64,000 bases of DNA from JACRGC01 sp041305345. GTDB taxonomy: Archaea > Micrarchaeota > Micrarchaeia > Norongarragalinales > SBBD01. The stretch lies in assembly GCA_041305345.1 (NCBI GenBank), contig JBFYLP010000006.1, positions 1 to 64,000 of the forward strand, read 5' to 3'. The notes below the pieces were generated by a model that saw only the letters and a program-made list of their open reading frames with translations, was not told the origin of the DNA and ran no database searches. Made by a program: the position numbers and the translations under genes. This document shows positions 34,810 to 42,663 of this stretch, piece by piece. Position 1 is the stretch's first letter. Every line of letters begins with the position of its first letter.

Positions 34810-35463
34810 ATGAAAAAGATGCTAGTTGCCCGCCCTAATTTTGATGACGGAACGCATTATTTGCACGAATGGAGCGGTGCCCTAATCAAGGAAGCGCAAA
34901 ACAAAGGAATCCTGGTTACGGATGTCGAAGGAGATGCGGTCATCAAAAAGAACATTATCGGCAAACTTGGTTCAATTAAGCCAGAAATAGTCTTCTTGAA
35001 TGGACATGGAACCAAAAGTAGCTATTGCGGACACCAGATGGAGGAGGTTCTTAATTGCGAAACATCCAAAGCGCTAAAAGGGGCTATTACCTACGTCAGG
35101 GCATGCGACTGCCTTGAGACGCTTGGCGGCGAAGCAGTTTCAAATGGTTGCAGGGCTTTTATCGGCTATGGGAAACCGTTCTGGATTCCTATGTTGAACG
35201 AGTATACTGCAAGACCATTGCAAGACCCTGTTGCCAAACCCGTAATGGAGGCTTCGAATCAAGTCATGAAGGAACTGATAAATGGCAATTCCGCCCTGCA
35301 AGCGGTAGACGCTTCCCGGAAGCTCGCAAACAGGCATGCTGCGGAAATCCTGTTCTCGAAGAAATTTTCAGGGGATATCAATGCCAACCCGACACTCAAG
35401 GCACTGCTGATGAACAAGGGAAGCCTGAACTTGAGGGGAGACCCGGCTGCGAGCATTTCTTAA
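34810..35463 (+). CDS. Caspase/CHAT-like cysteine protease
   Basis: A 217-residue protein with caspase-fold features: strand-ended VFLNGHGTKSSYCG (His66) and YVRACDCLETLGGEAV (Cys99), followed by SNGCRAFIGYGKPFW, which matches the strand after the catalytic Cys in CHAT domains. It has no visible fused sensor; the C-terminal 70 residues are helical. CHAT and caspase-like proteases act in prokaryotic cell suicide and phage defence. It ends a three-gene unit carried between att-like sites B and C, consistent with a defence cassette. The family call is by motif only. Confidence 0.72.
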   Translation: MKKMLVARPNFDDGTHYLHEWSGALIKEAQNKGILVTDVEGDAVIKKNIIGKLGSIKPEIVFLNGHGTKSSYCGHQMEEVLNCETSKALKGAITYVRACDCLETLGGEAVSNGCRAFIGYGKPFWIPMLNEYTARPLQDPVAKPVMEASNQVMKELINGNSALQAVDASRKLANRHAAEILFSKKFSGDINANPTLKALLMNKGSLNLRGDPAASIS

Positions 35464-35471
35464 AACAAGGA

Positions 35472-35489
35472 AGGGAAAGGCTTTTGAAG
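35472..35489 (+). promoter_or_regulatory. Cassette promoter-like motif, copy 2
   Basis: A second exact copy of the 18-bp motif. The match with copy 1 extends five bases further upstream (23 bp in all). The ATG of the next gene lies 23 bp after it. Confidence 0.65.
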
Positions 35490-35511
35490 GGAGAAAAGAT
35501 AAGGTTTAGGT

Positions 35512-36240
35512 ATGAAAAAGCTGCTAATTGCTGGCATAGCAATAATATTGTTCCTAATTATCATTATTCTGATTATGTCTCTTCGTACGGGTTGTTTTGG
35601 AGGTTCAAGTATCGATAATATTGAAATCCGACCTTCGTCTGATTGCCTTAAAATCACTTCAAATAATTGCAACGGCGGGGTTCTTGAAATCAACAACAAA
35701 TGCGGCTCCGATTTGGAACTTGGAAGTCTTAAAGTTCCCGCAGGTTCCTACGAAAGTGCGGATGTACGGGCAAAAGAGGGCGACCACTATATTTTGATGG
35801 CATCTGCAGGTAATTATGCCGACTATTCGCCGGAGAAGGATGAAAAAGTGACCGTGAAAGGCAAGTTGGGGGATAATGACCTCTTGTTGAGCTTCATTAA
35901 AACCGGGAGAAACCATCGGTTAAATTGCGCGAAGGAAAAACCCGAATACCAAGGATATTGCTATATGAGGTTGGCGGGGGCACAGAATGATATTGCTTTA
36001 TGTGAAAATGTACCGGAAAAAATGGAAACCGTCGCATTGCCAAGTAGCATTTTCAACGAAGTTGTAATGAGCAATAAAGCTGCAAATTCGATATATGATT
36101 CCAGTGGCGGTTTAAACGCAAGGAAATTGTGCTACATTTATGTTGCAGCTAGAGCAAATGACGATACCATCTGCACGGAATACCTGATTGACGAAGACAC
36201 GGAAAATTGCCTTGAAACACTAAAAGAATTAAAAAGATAA
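35512..36240 (+). CDS. Membrane-anchored Cys-repeat protein
   Basis: A 242-residue protein with one N-terminal membrane helix (LLIAGIAIILFLIIIILIM) and an outside domain. The first half is a beta domain (LEINNKCGSDLELGSLKVPA). The second half carries Cys-repeat units of the form YCYMRLAGAQNDIALCENV and CYIYVAARANDDTICTEYL. The same kind of repeat is in the lipoprotein at 44698. These repeats are frequent in DPANN exported proteins, with unknown function. It has its own 18-bp promoter motif, so it may be a separate cassette from the protease unit. Confidence 0.7.
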   Translation: MKKLLIAGIAIILFLIIIILIMSLRTGCFGGSSIDNIEIRPSSDCLKITSNNCNGGVLEINNKCGSDLELGSLKVPAGSYESADVRAKEGDHYILMASAGNYADYSPEKDEKVTVKGKLGDNDLLLSFIKTGRNHRLNCAKEKPEYQGYCYMRLAGAQNDIALCENVPEKMETVALPSSIFNEVVMSNKAANSIYDSSGGLNARKLCYIYVAARANDDTICTEYLIDEDTENCLETLKELKR

Positions 36241-36263
36241 ATAAAAAAAGTAAAAAAAACGGG

Positions 36264-36323
36264 CAATATTATTATTCTTCTAATGCCCTATCATAATCCA
36301 CCTTTTGAGGAGGTGTGTAATGA
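36264..36323. repeat. att-like site C with left arm
   Basis: The core 36280-36323 (44 bp) is preceded by the arm CAATATTATTATTCTTC. The minus strand encodes KRWIMIGH and stop. The right arm contains GAGGAGGTGTGTAATGA, a consensus ribosome-binding site 6 bp before an ATG that opens an 8-codon frame. Confidence 0.85.
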
Positions 36324-36346
36324 CAAAGCTTGGTGAAATAAACTAA

Positions 36347-36880
36347 TTATCGCTCATGTTCAAAATACCATTTCGGATGCTGCACTTCCTTGACATTATG
36401 CCACGGAAATATGCGACCGTTCATTGCTACCAACACGCCATGAGGCAAAAGTTGTGCAGAAGCAATTGCATGACCCATATTGAATTGTGCATCTTCAATT
36501 TCCACTTCGCGATTATCCCGCAAAACGGTATCTTTTTTCCCATAGGGTGCCATTGAGCCCATAATGACGACAGTTTTATTTCTTACAAATGGTCCCAAAT
36601 ACCTTGCAGTATTTACAATCTCATATGTTCCGTGCGTTATCACGATATGATTTTCAGGAGACCGTTTTATCCTCTCCAAAATCAATTTTCGGTCCGATTC
36701 CTTAATATCGCGACTGTCCTTATGAAATAAGGGGTCGAAAACTACGGGAGCAAACGAATGACTCCTTTTCAGCAAATCAGGTATCTTCGTTTTGGTTAAA
36801 TCAGGTTTATGCGTCCCTTCGCCTTTGTTTATGTCGTCTATAGTTCCGCCCGTAATGAGTATCCTAATTGGTCGGTCCAT
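36347..36880 (-). CDS. Asparaginase N-terminal-domain protein
   Basis: A 177-residue protein equal to the N-terminal domain of type I/II L-asparaginases. It keeps the nucleophile motif ITGGTIDD at the N terminus. In place of the usual HGTD it has ITHGTYEI, and MGSMAPYG follows. The C-terminal asparaginase domain is absent. Short single-domain relatives exist in other genomes, so this need not be a broken gene, but the missing Asp argues against classical asparaginase activity. It is the only gene between sites C and D. Confidence 0.78.
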   Translation of the reverse strand: MDRPIRILITGGTIDDINKGEGTHKPDLTKTKIPDLLKRSHSFAPVVFDPLFHKDSRDIKESDRKLILERIKRSPENHIVITHGTYEIVNTARYLGPFVRNKTVVIMGSMAPYGKKDTVLRDNREVEIEDAQFNMGHAIASAQLLPHGVLVAMNGRIFPWHNVKEVQHPKWYFEHER

Positions 36881-36960
36881 AAAATCACATAACCATCAGT
36901 AGGCGGGATTTTAAAAAACAGAAGCAACATTGAAAAAAGAAGAAAAAAGGTAAAAACGGG

Positions 36961-37020
36961 CAATATTATTATTCTTCTAATGCCCTATCGTAACTGACCT
37001 TTTAAGGAGGTGTGTAATGT
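36961..37020. repeat. att-like site D with left arm
   Basis: The core is 36977-37020 and the left arm 36961-36976 is nearly identical to that of C, including the preceding ACGGG. The minus strand encodes KRSVTIGH and stop. The right arm's ATG is followed at once by TAA. Confidence 0.85.
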
Positions 37021-37032
37021 AAAACTGGTTAA

Positions 37033-38361
37033 TTACTCCAAATCCTCCAAGCCAAAGCACTTTACCTCGATTCCTTCAAACCAGGTAATTTTCTTCGAGA
37101 ATGATTTTGCGAAAACAGCGTAGCTATCCGTCCTTTTTTGCTTATTCCAATGAAATTCTGCTGTTTTCTCCTTAAGCCGCGTGCATACCTCCGCCGCATC
37201 TACATTATCCTTCCATTTGCACTCCGCAAACAGGAATTTCATTTCCGGCTCGTTGACTGCAACAATATCTATTTCTTCGCCCTTATCCCACCATTTGCCG
37301 ATTTTCGAGAACTTGAAAACGCCATTATTCTTGATTAGATACTGCTTTGCAACTTCCTCAAAAATATAGCCCAGGTATGCAGAATACTCCTTTTTGACCT
37401 GACTGGTGTCAAATATTCCCGCTTCAATGCTGCTTAAGTTCGGATAGATGAATTTGAACCAGAATTTAAGGAAATTATCCTTGAGGTAATAGCGCCCTAA
37501 ACGGGACTTCTGATTTTCAGTTATGGGAATTTCCCGTTTAATCAAATCAACTTCCAGCAGGTTTTTCAAATAGGGGCTTAAATCCGTCCGTTGCACCTTG
37601 ATAAAGTCCTTGATTTCATTAACTGCTGTTTTGCCGTTTGCAATTGCCTCCAATATCAGCTTGTAGGTACTTGGATTGTCAAACTCGTATTTCATTAGAA
37701 AATCTACTTCGTCCCTCAAAAAAGTGCCTTCGGATTTTGCCTCGTTTTCCAGCCATTTCCAGAAGCTTTGGTCAATTTTCACCAAATAGTAAGGAATTCC
37801 GTCTGCAAAACCAAATATATCCACCAAATCGTTCTTTGAGGCTTTTGGGAAGAATTCCGCCAAATCAAAAAATGAGACCGCTTTGAGCTTGATTGAAGCG
37901 GTTCGCCTGCCATAAAGAGGGCTTTGGTAGCTTAAAACGCGGGAGTTCATCAGCGAAACCGATGAGCCCAACAGAATCAGCTTGAGTTTCGAGTTTTTCA
38001 GTTTCGTGTCGACTACCGCCTGAAGCGTGCTCACAATATTCTTGTTTTCCTTAATCATATTCTGGAATTCATCGATAACAACCACTTGCGCCTTGTCTTT
38101 CAGGTAATCTAAAAGCACTTCAAAATCGGGCTTCAGATTTGCCATTGCGGGGTCAAATTCGATGCAAGTGGAATGAAAGCGCTCGAGATTCTTTTCTGTT
38201 GTTGCCAGGTAATAGAGCCTTTTTTTGCCCTTTGTCGAATGAAGCACCAGCTCCGTTTTGCCTACCCTGCGCCTGCCGTATAGGATTAACAGTTCAAATT
38301 TGCTGCTATCCAATAGCTCCCGAACTTCAGCAACTTCCTTCTTCCTGTCATAAAACGGCAT
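37033..38361 (-). CDS. Archaeal ATPase with DUF234 nuclease-like domain
   Basis: A 442-residue protein of the archaeal ATPase/DUF234 family. The P-loop is YGRRRVGKTEL and Walker B is VVVIDEFQNM. A winged-helix middle part (KTAVNEIKDFIKVQRTDLSP) precedes a C-terminal PD-(D/E)XK-like domain with GEEIDIVAVNEPEMKFLFAE followed by CKWK. These ATPases are very common in archaeal mobile regions and their targets are unknown. I use ATG 38361. The promoter carries a palindrome over the TATA region (38389-38408). It shares the D-E interval with a divergent membrane-protein gene. Confidence 0.88.
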   Translation of the reverse strand: MPFYDRKKEVAEVRELLDSSKFELLILYGRRRVGKTELVLHSTKGKKRLYYLATTEKNLERFHSTCIEFDPAMANLKPDFEVLLDYLKDKAQVVVIDEFQNMIKENKNIVSTLQAVVDTKLKNSKLKLILLGSSVSLMNSRVLSYQSPLYGRRTASIKLKAVSFFDLAEFFPKASKNDLVDIFGFADGIPYYLVKIDQSFWKWLENEAKSEGTFLRDEVDFLMKYEFDNPSTYKLILEAIANGKTAVNEIKDFIKVQRTDLSPYLKNLLEVDLIKREIPITENQKSRLGRYYLKDNFLKFWFKFIYPNLSSIEAGIFDTSQVKKEYSAYLGYIFEEVAKQYLIKNNGVFKFSKIGKWWDKGEEIDIVAVNEPEMKFLFAECKWKDNVDAAEVCTRLKEKTAEFHWNKQKRTDSYAVFAKSFSKKITWFEGIEVKCFGLEDLE

Positions 38362-38388
38362 GCCAATCACTTTTGTATAATTGAGATT

Positions 38389-38408
38389 AGTATAATTTGG
38401 ATTATACT
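38389..38408. promoter_or_regulatory. Palindromic operator before the DUF234 ATPase gene
   Basis: A perfect dyad, AGTATAAT-TTGG-ATTATACT. A further GTATAATT half-site at 38375-38382 lies 15 bp to the left of the matching half-site. The dyad abuts a TATA-like TTTAAATAG (minus strand, 38408-38416). It may allow autoregulation by the winged-helix part of the ATPase; this is inferred. Confidence 0.6.
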
Positions 38409-38540
38409 ATTTAAACCTTTTGATTACGACCAGGCTATAAGCAATAAGCTCGAATTTGGCACTAATTGCCAGTTAGTAAAAACGGGCAAAAGTGCTAATT
38501 ACTAATTAGCACCCGAATATTGGCGCATATCCGCGAAGGG

Positions 38541-38558
38541 AGGGAAAGGCTTTTGAAG
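38541..38558 (+). promoter_or_regulatory. Cassette promoter-like motif, copy 3
   Basis: The third exact copy of AGGGAAAGGCTTTTGAAG. An ATG lies 24 bp downstream at 38582, matching the spacing of copies 1 and 2. That spacing supports the ATG over a GTG at 38558 lying in the motif. Confidence 0.65.
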
Positions 38559-38581
38559 TGGCTCAAGTGAAATACAATAGT

Positions 38582-39193
38582 ATGGATTCAACGAAAACGT
38601 TTCCCAAATTGGAGAAGTTATATTCATTATACAACATATTATTCGGCTTTTCACTTGCCCTAATTTTCAGCTCGATGGTTATTTTTAGGATTGACATGGG
38701 AATAAAGTTTTCAGACCTTCAAATTTATGCGATAAACTCTCTCTTATTTTGCTTTCTCATATTTTTGCTGGTTATTATAAAGGATATGTCAAAAACAATG
38801 GAAAAAATATTTTTATTTGGGGTGATTGGCACATATATTTTCATAACGACAATATATGTTGGAAAATTCGACCCAATATCGATTATTGGCATCCTTATTC
38901 CCGGTTTTTATTATATTCAAGAAAAATATAGGTTTATAGAGGAAAAAGCGGAGGATGCAAAAAAAACCCTCGATTCCGCGGTTTTGATTGTAGGCATAAG
39001 TTGGGCATTCATGATGGCTACCTGGTTTGCTTTGGATTATTTTTATCCGGGTTTCGAATTCAATTATCCCAACCCGCCCCTATCAAATGCGGATGATGTC
39101 ACATTCAAATTGGCGCCTTTCTTTTATTTCGCTTTTGGCTTGATTAATCTGGTGGAGTTGATTAAAAGGAATAAAAGCAGGACTGAAAATTGA
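38582..39193 (+). CDS. Multi-pass membrane protein, cassette D-E
   Basis: A 203-residue protein with five or six predicted membrane helices (LYNILFGFSLALIFSSMVIF, LLFCFLIFLLVIIKDM, FGVIGTYIFITTIYVG, VLIVGISWAFMMATWFALDY, FYFAFGLINLVELI). I recognise no family. It ends in a charged tail. It lies between the shared promoter motif and site E, a complete one-gene unit in the style of an integron cassette, in the opposite direction to the DUF234 ATPase gene. Function is unknown. Confidence 0.7.
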   Translation: MDSTKTFPKLEKLYSLYNILFGFSLALIFSSMVIFRIDMGIKFSDLQIYAINSLLFCFLIFLLVIIKDMSKTMEKIFLFGVIGTYIFITTIYVGKFDPISIIGILIPGFYYIQEKYRFIEEKAEDAKKTLDSAVLIVGISWAFMMATWFALDYFYPGFEFNYPNPPLSNADDVTFKLAPFFYFAFGLINLVELIKRNKSRTEN

Positions 39194-39221
39194 AAAAATA
39201 AAAGAAAAAAAACGATAGGTC

Positions 39222-39284
39222 AGAATATTATTATTCTTCCCTAATGCCCTATCATCACTGACCATTTGAGGAGGTGTGTAATGA
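39222..39284. repeat. att-like site E with left arm
   Basis: The core is 39241-39284. The left arm has GAATA-TTAT-TATTC, a small hairpin, and GATAGGTC upstream can pair with GCCCTATC in the core. The minus strand encodes KWSVMIGH and stop. Confidence 0.85.
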
Positions 39285-39311
39285 TTTTGCAATATGCGTG
39301 AGAAACATCGT

Positions 39312-39677
39312 TTAGCTTCCGAAAAAAACTCCATAAAAGAGCGCAAGACCTACGCAAATTGCGATTATCCCCACAAATTGAGCCGCAAGTCCCTTAATTT
39401 CTCCCCAATCCGCAAAGCCTTCCAAATTCAAATTTAAACTTGTAAAGCGTTTTTCAGAAATTGTAATAATCCCGCTAATAATTGCCGAGATGCCAAAAAG
39501 TGCCATTACTATTTTTACAACACCTAAGCCCACATCGCTATCGCGAAAGCCATTGGCAAAAGTCTGTCCATAAATTATCGATAAGCCCACAAATAAAATA
39601 ATAGTAAGAATTAATGCGATTATCGATAGGGTCAAAGTTAGAGAGTATGCTTTCTTTAGATTTTCAAGGGAATCCAT
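39312..39677 (-). CDS. Small membrane protein, cassette E-F
   Basis: A 121-residue protein with three or four membrane helices (LTLTLSIIALILTIILFVGL, VKIVMALFGISAIISGIITI, LAAQFVGIIAICVGLALFYG). I do not recognise the family. ATG 39677 is preferred over TTG 39683. It is the sole gene in the 0.5-kb interval between sites E and F, so it is a minimal cassette. Function is unknown. Confidence 0.7.
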   Translation of the reverse strand: MDSLENLKKAYSLTLTLSIIALILTIILFVGLSIIYGQTFANGFRDSDVGLGVVKIVMALFGISAIISGIITISEKRFTSLNLNLEGFADWGEIKGLAAQFVGIIAICVGLALFYGVFFGS

Positions 39678-39763
39678 TGACAATTCACCTAATTGAACAT
39701 TACCTTCTTTCGAGTATTTAAACGTCTATTAGCGATTAAAAATAAAAAAACTAGAGAAAAATA

Positions 39764-39823
39764 ATATTATTATTCTTCCCTAGTGACCTATCATAATCGT
39801 TTTTGCAGAAACGAGTATCATGA
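39764..39823. repeat. att-like site F with left arm (left end of integrase element)
   Basis: The core is 39780-39823. Its left arm resembles C, D and E (ATATTATTATTCTTC), but its right side is GCAGAAACGAGTATCA (39805-39820), nearly the inverse of the arm left of site G. TCGTTT-N6-AAACGA makes a perfect dyad. The minus strand encodes AKTIMIGH and stop. Confidence 0.83.
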
Positions 39824-39869
39824 CAACTACAGATATAGCATTATCTCTATTTAATGCGGAAAATTAGTT

Positions 39870-41255
39870 TTATTTAAAATCCTGAGTCGAAGTGTAATAA
39901 CGCCCATCAAACGCTACGCCGATTCCAATTACATCATAGTCAGAGCCCAGAATATTACTTTTATGGCCAGGGCTATGCATCCAAGAATCAACCTGGGCAT
40001 ATCCAACAGCTTCAGGAGAGGATTCTACATACCCGCGACCTTCAACGTCACCTGTGGGCATTTTACCGATATTTTCAGCTATACCCACCCAGGTCCACAT
40101 GCCGACCATTTTGCGAGTAGGATAACCATGCCTTTCGGCTCTTTCCGTCGGTCCCTCTCCTGCACGGTTAGTATGGTCAAAATAACCCTTATCAGCCATA
40201 TCTTGGCTATGTTCTCTCGCAATATCAGATAAGTTAGGATCAAGTGAAAGAGGCGGCAATCCATTAAGTTGACGTTGTTTATTTGTCTCGTCAAATATAA
40301 CTCTTTCAACTTTTTTATTAAAATCTAGTTGATTTATCCTCTGATCCTTTTCCCAAGTAACTTGATCTGATTGGATTTTTTGGTAAATTTTATCAATATC
40401 CAATGAAGGGCCTAAAGGAAATCCAAAAATATTATCAATGTCGGCATAATTCATTGAGCCGATATCATGGGTCGATACGAATAGATAAGCACATACGAGA
40501 ATCAAGAAATAGGCTATATATCGATAGCCATTTGCTAAACCTCGAATGGCATAATACAGATTTATTAGTAAGGGAAACCCACGACTAATTGCAACTAACC
40601 ATAGCATTATTACAATAAAGAATTCAGCAGTAAAATGCCAAATAATTTCAATTTTTAATATTGGGTAGAGCAATAAGAATTGTAATGCGCCAAAAGCTAA
40701 AATAAATATGATCAAATCTAAGAATATCTCCTTTTTATCCAGATCAAAATATCTTTTTTTTGTAAAAAACCAATGATGAATTTTTTTATACCAATCTTGA
40801 GAAGAAACTTCTGGCTCTATTGGGGGTTGAGGTCCTGGAACTTTAGGCAAATGCGGGCAATTGTGGTCCTTCATCCGCATGTGTTCTTCGCAAAAAGAGT
40901 CAAAGCAATACTGGCATTTCTTCAATACGTAAGAAAAGGTAGCTTCACAAAATACACATTTATTTTCAGGCCATCGAATATATGGTGCTTGAATTTTACT
41001 CGATTCTCCCCGAATTAACTTTTTTGTTGCTATTCGAATTCTCTCCTCCTCTTCCTCCTTTTGAAGCTTATACTGCGCTACATAATCGGGACAGGGGTGC
41101 CCTCGTTTAGCCCAAGTATCATGATCCTTACCAAATGGCACTGATGGAGGTTGCGGATTGCGATGTTCATCACAGTAACCCTTATGACAATACCTACACC
41201 TAATTCCTCGTTTAATCCTTCTTTTACAGGAATGGTAAGCGCAAATCCAACCCAT
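39870..41255 (-). CDS. AN1 zinc-finger / membrane / CAP-domain fusion protein
   Basis: A 461-residue protein in three parts. Residues 1-135 hold two AN1-type zinc fingers (CAYHSCKRRI with CRYCHKGYCDEHRN; CVFCEATF with CQYCFDSFCEEHMRMKDHNC). Residues about 175-275 hold about four membrane helices. Residues 310-461 form a CAP/SCP domain (DETNKQRQLNGLPPLSLDPN, REHSQDMADKGYFDHT, GIAENIG, WMHSPGHKSNIL). The fingers would be cytosolic and the CAP domain outside. CAP proteins bind lipids, glycans or metals. The combination is unusual and the function is unknown. It is the first gene inside site F. Confidence 0.82.
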   Translation of the reverse strand: MGWICAYHSCKRRIKRGIRCRYCHKGYCDEHRNPQPPSVPFGKDHDTWAKRGHPCPDYVAQYKLQKEEEEERIRIATKKLIRGESSKIQAPYIRWPENKCVFCEATFSYVLKKCQYCFDSFCEEHMRMKDHNCPHLPKVPGPQPPIEPEVSSQDWYKKIHHWFFTKKRYFDLDKKEIFLDLIIFILAFGALQFLLLYPILKIEIIWHFTAEFFIVIMLWLVAISRGFPLLINLYYAIRGLANGYRYIAYFLILVCAYLFVSTHDIGSMNYADIDNIFGFPLGPSLDIDKIYQKIQSDQVTWEKDQRINQLDFNKKVERVIFDETNKQRQLNGLPPLSLDPNLSDIAREHSQDMADKGYFDHTNRAGEGPTERAERHGYPTRKMVGMWTWVGIAENIGKMPTGDVEGRGYVESSPEAVGYAQVDSWMHSPGHKSNILGSDYDVIGIGVAFDGRYYTSTQDFK

Positions 41256-41265
41256 AAGCCCTCAA

Positions 41266-42570
41266 TTAATTTCCAATGTATTTTACTGAATCAAACATCG
41301 GTTGAAAATCAGTAATAATTCTATCGAAAGTCCGACTATCAACGACATAATCACCGGAAACAACTAAGACTAATTTTAGGAAAGACAGATCGCCTTGTTT
41401 GTAATAATAGGTAATTCGAATATATCGTTTTGTTCCATAAACGTCTAATGTGTCTGATGCAGTGGTGATTTGGATTCCATTTTTTGTAATTTTTTCAATG
41501 TTAACGTTGTTTCCAAGTTCCGATTTAATATCGAATTCAAAATATTCTGATAAACTCGTTTTGTAAGGATTTGCCCCATAGTACACGGTATGCATTAGGA
41601 AAGTTAAATTTCCTTCGGAGGCTATAAGCGTGGTTGGTACGATAAAATTACCACTTTTTGTATTTGTAACTAAAAGGAAGTCTTTAGTTAAGGTATATTG
41701 GTATCTATTATCGACGGTTATAGTTTCTCCCTTAGATAAAATCTCATTATCAGATGCAAAAACGAGCTTATTTTCAAATTCATTACCGTCTGCAAGGCAC
41801 ATATCTGGGTAGTCAGGATGTTGATCGCAACAAACTCCGTTGATATAACTTTTTGGTGAACCACAATTAAATATTGGTCCAATAGGGAGCGGAGAATTTG
41901 CTTGTTGCGACATGGTAACGAAAAACATTATGGAACTGCTTAGGATCATCATCGCTGCTAACAATCCAACATGACTTTTAGGGACTGGAATCCTGGGCGC
42001 TTTAAACGCATACGTGTTTTTAATTCTTTCAGAACGAAACAGATAAGGCAAAAAAATTAAGGTATAAAACCCCGATATTCCTAAATCCATTATCGCAAAA
42101 AGATAACTTGGTGAGTCGGGTCCGACTGATTTAATATAAAAGAAATATATAAAAGCAACAAGTATATTTAGTGCTAAAACTAATTTTGCCCAATTAACCG
42201 CTTTCGGATTAATTTTCCAAAGGCTATACCCAACAAATATCATTAATGAGGCGACAATAAGATCTAAAAAGAGGAAGCAAAAATCGATTACACCATAATA
42301 AGCAATTATATTAGGTAAAAATACTATAATACTTAAAAAAATAAATATTTCCGGGATAATCATATACAATATTAAAAATAGTAACCACCCATCAACCCCA
42401 ATTTCTTTTCCATATTTTTCTTTATTTTTTCCATTCCAATGATTTAAAACTAGTATCCATATCAAAATTCCAAATCCTGCAGGACCAGCAGATGTTGATG
42501 TATCGGAAGCAGCGACAACGAAGGGCGCCGCAGCCACGATCAAAAAAAGTGCAAGCTCCTTAATTCCCAT
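41266..42570 (-). CDS. Membrane protein with extracellular beta domain
   Basis: A 434-residue protein. Residues 1-225 hold six or seven membrane helices, including GPAGFGILIWILVL and MIIPEIFIFLSIIVFLP. An outside segment with C-x-D pattern follows (CGSPKSYINGVCCDQHPDYP). The C-terminal 190 residues form a strand-rich domain resembling PsbP/DUF1795 (YIRITYYYKQGDLSFLKLVL). It lies 10 bp before the AN1-CAP gene on the same strand, so the two may form one unit. No named family. Confidence 0.68.
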   Translation of the reverse strand: MGIKELALFLIVAAAPFVVAASDTSTSAGPAGFGILIWILVLNHWNGKNKEKYGKEIGVDGWLLFLILYMIIPEIFIFLSIIVFLPNIIAYYGVIDFCFLFLDLIVASLMIFVGYSLWKINPKAVNWAKLVLALNILVAFIYFFYIKSVGPDSPSYLFAIMDLGISGFYTLIFLPYLFRSERIKNTYAFKAPRIPVPKSHVGLLAAMMILSSSIMFFVTMSQQANSPLPIGPIFNCGSPKSYINGVCCDQHPDYPDMCLADGNEFENKLVFASDNEILSKGETITVDNRYQYTLTKDFLLVTNTKSGNFIVPTTLIASEGNLTFLMHTVYYGANPYKTSLSEYFEFDIKSELGNNVNIEKITKNGIQITTASDTLDVYGTKRYIRITYYYKQGDLSFLKLVLVVSGDYVVDSRTFDRIITDFQPMFDSVKYIGN

Positions 42571-42663
42571 AAACTAATGAATTAAAGGTAATATTTAAAC
42601 CTATCAAAACCTCTTACAAAACCCATTTAAACCCCTAAAGATTGAATAATTAGGGGGATAAAT

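Noticed and set aside
36347..36880. Asparaginase-like gene as a pseudogene truncated by insertion
   Set aside because: The frame is intact, has a proper stop inside the cassette, and single-domain homologues are known, so truncation is not required.
34114..39284. The 44-bp sites as C/D box small RNA genes
   Set aside because: GTGATGA appears on the minus strand only in B and E, and C, D, F and G break it. No matching D box at the right distance. The coding-tail and recombinase context explain the conservation better.
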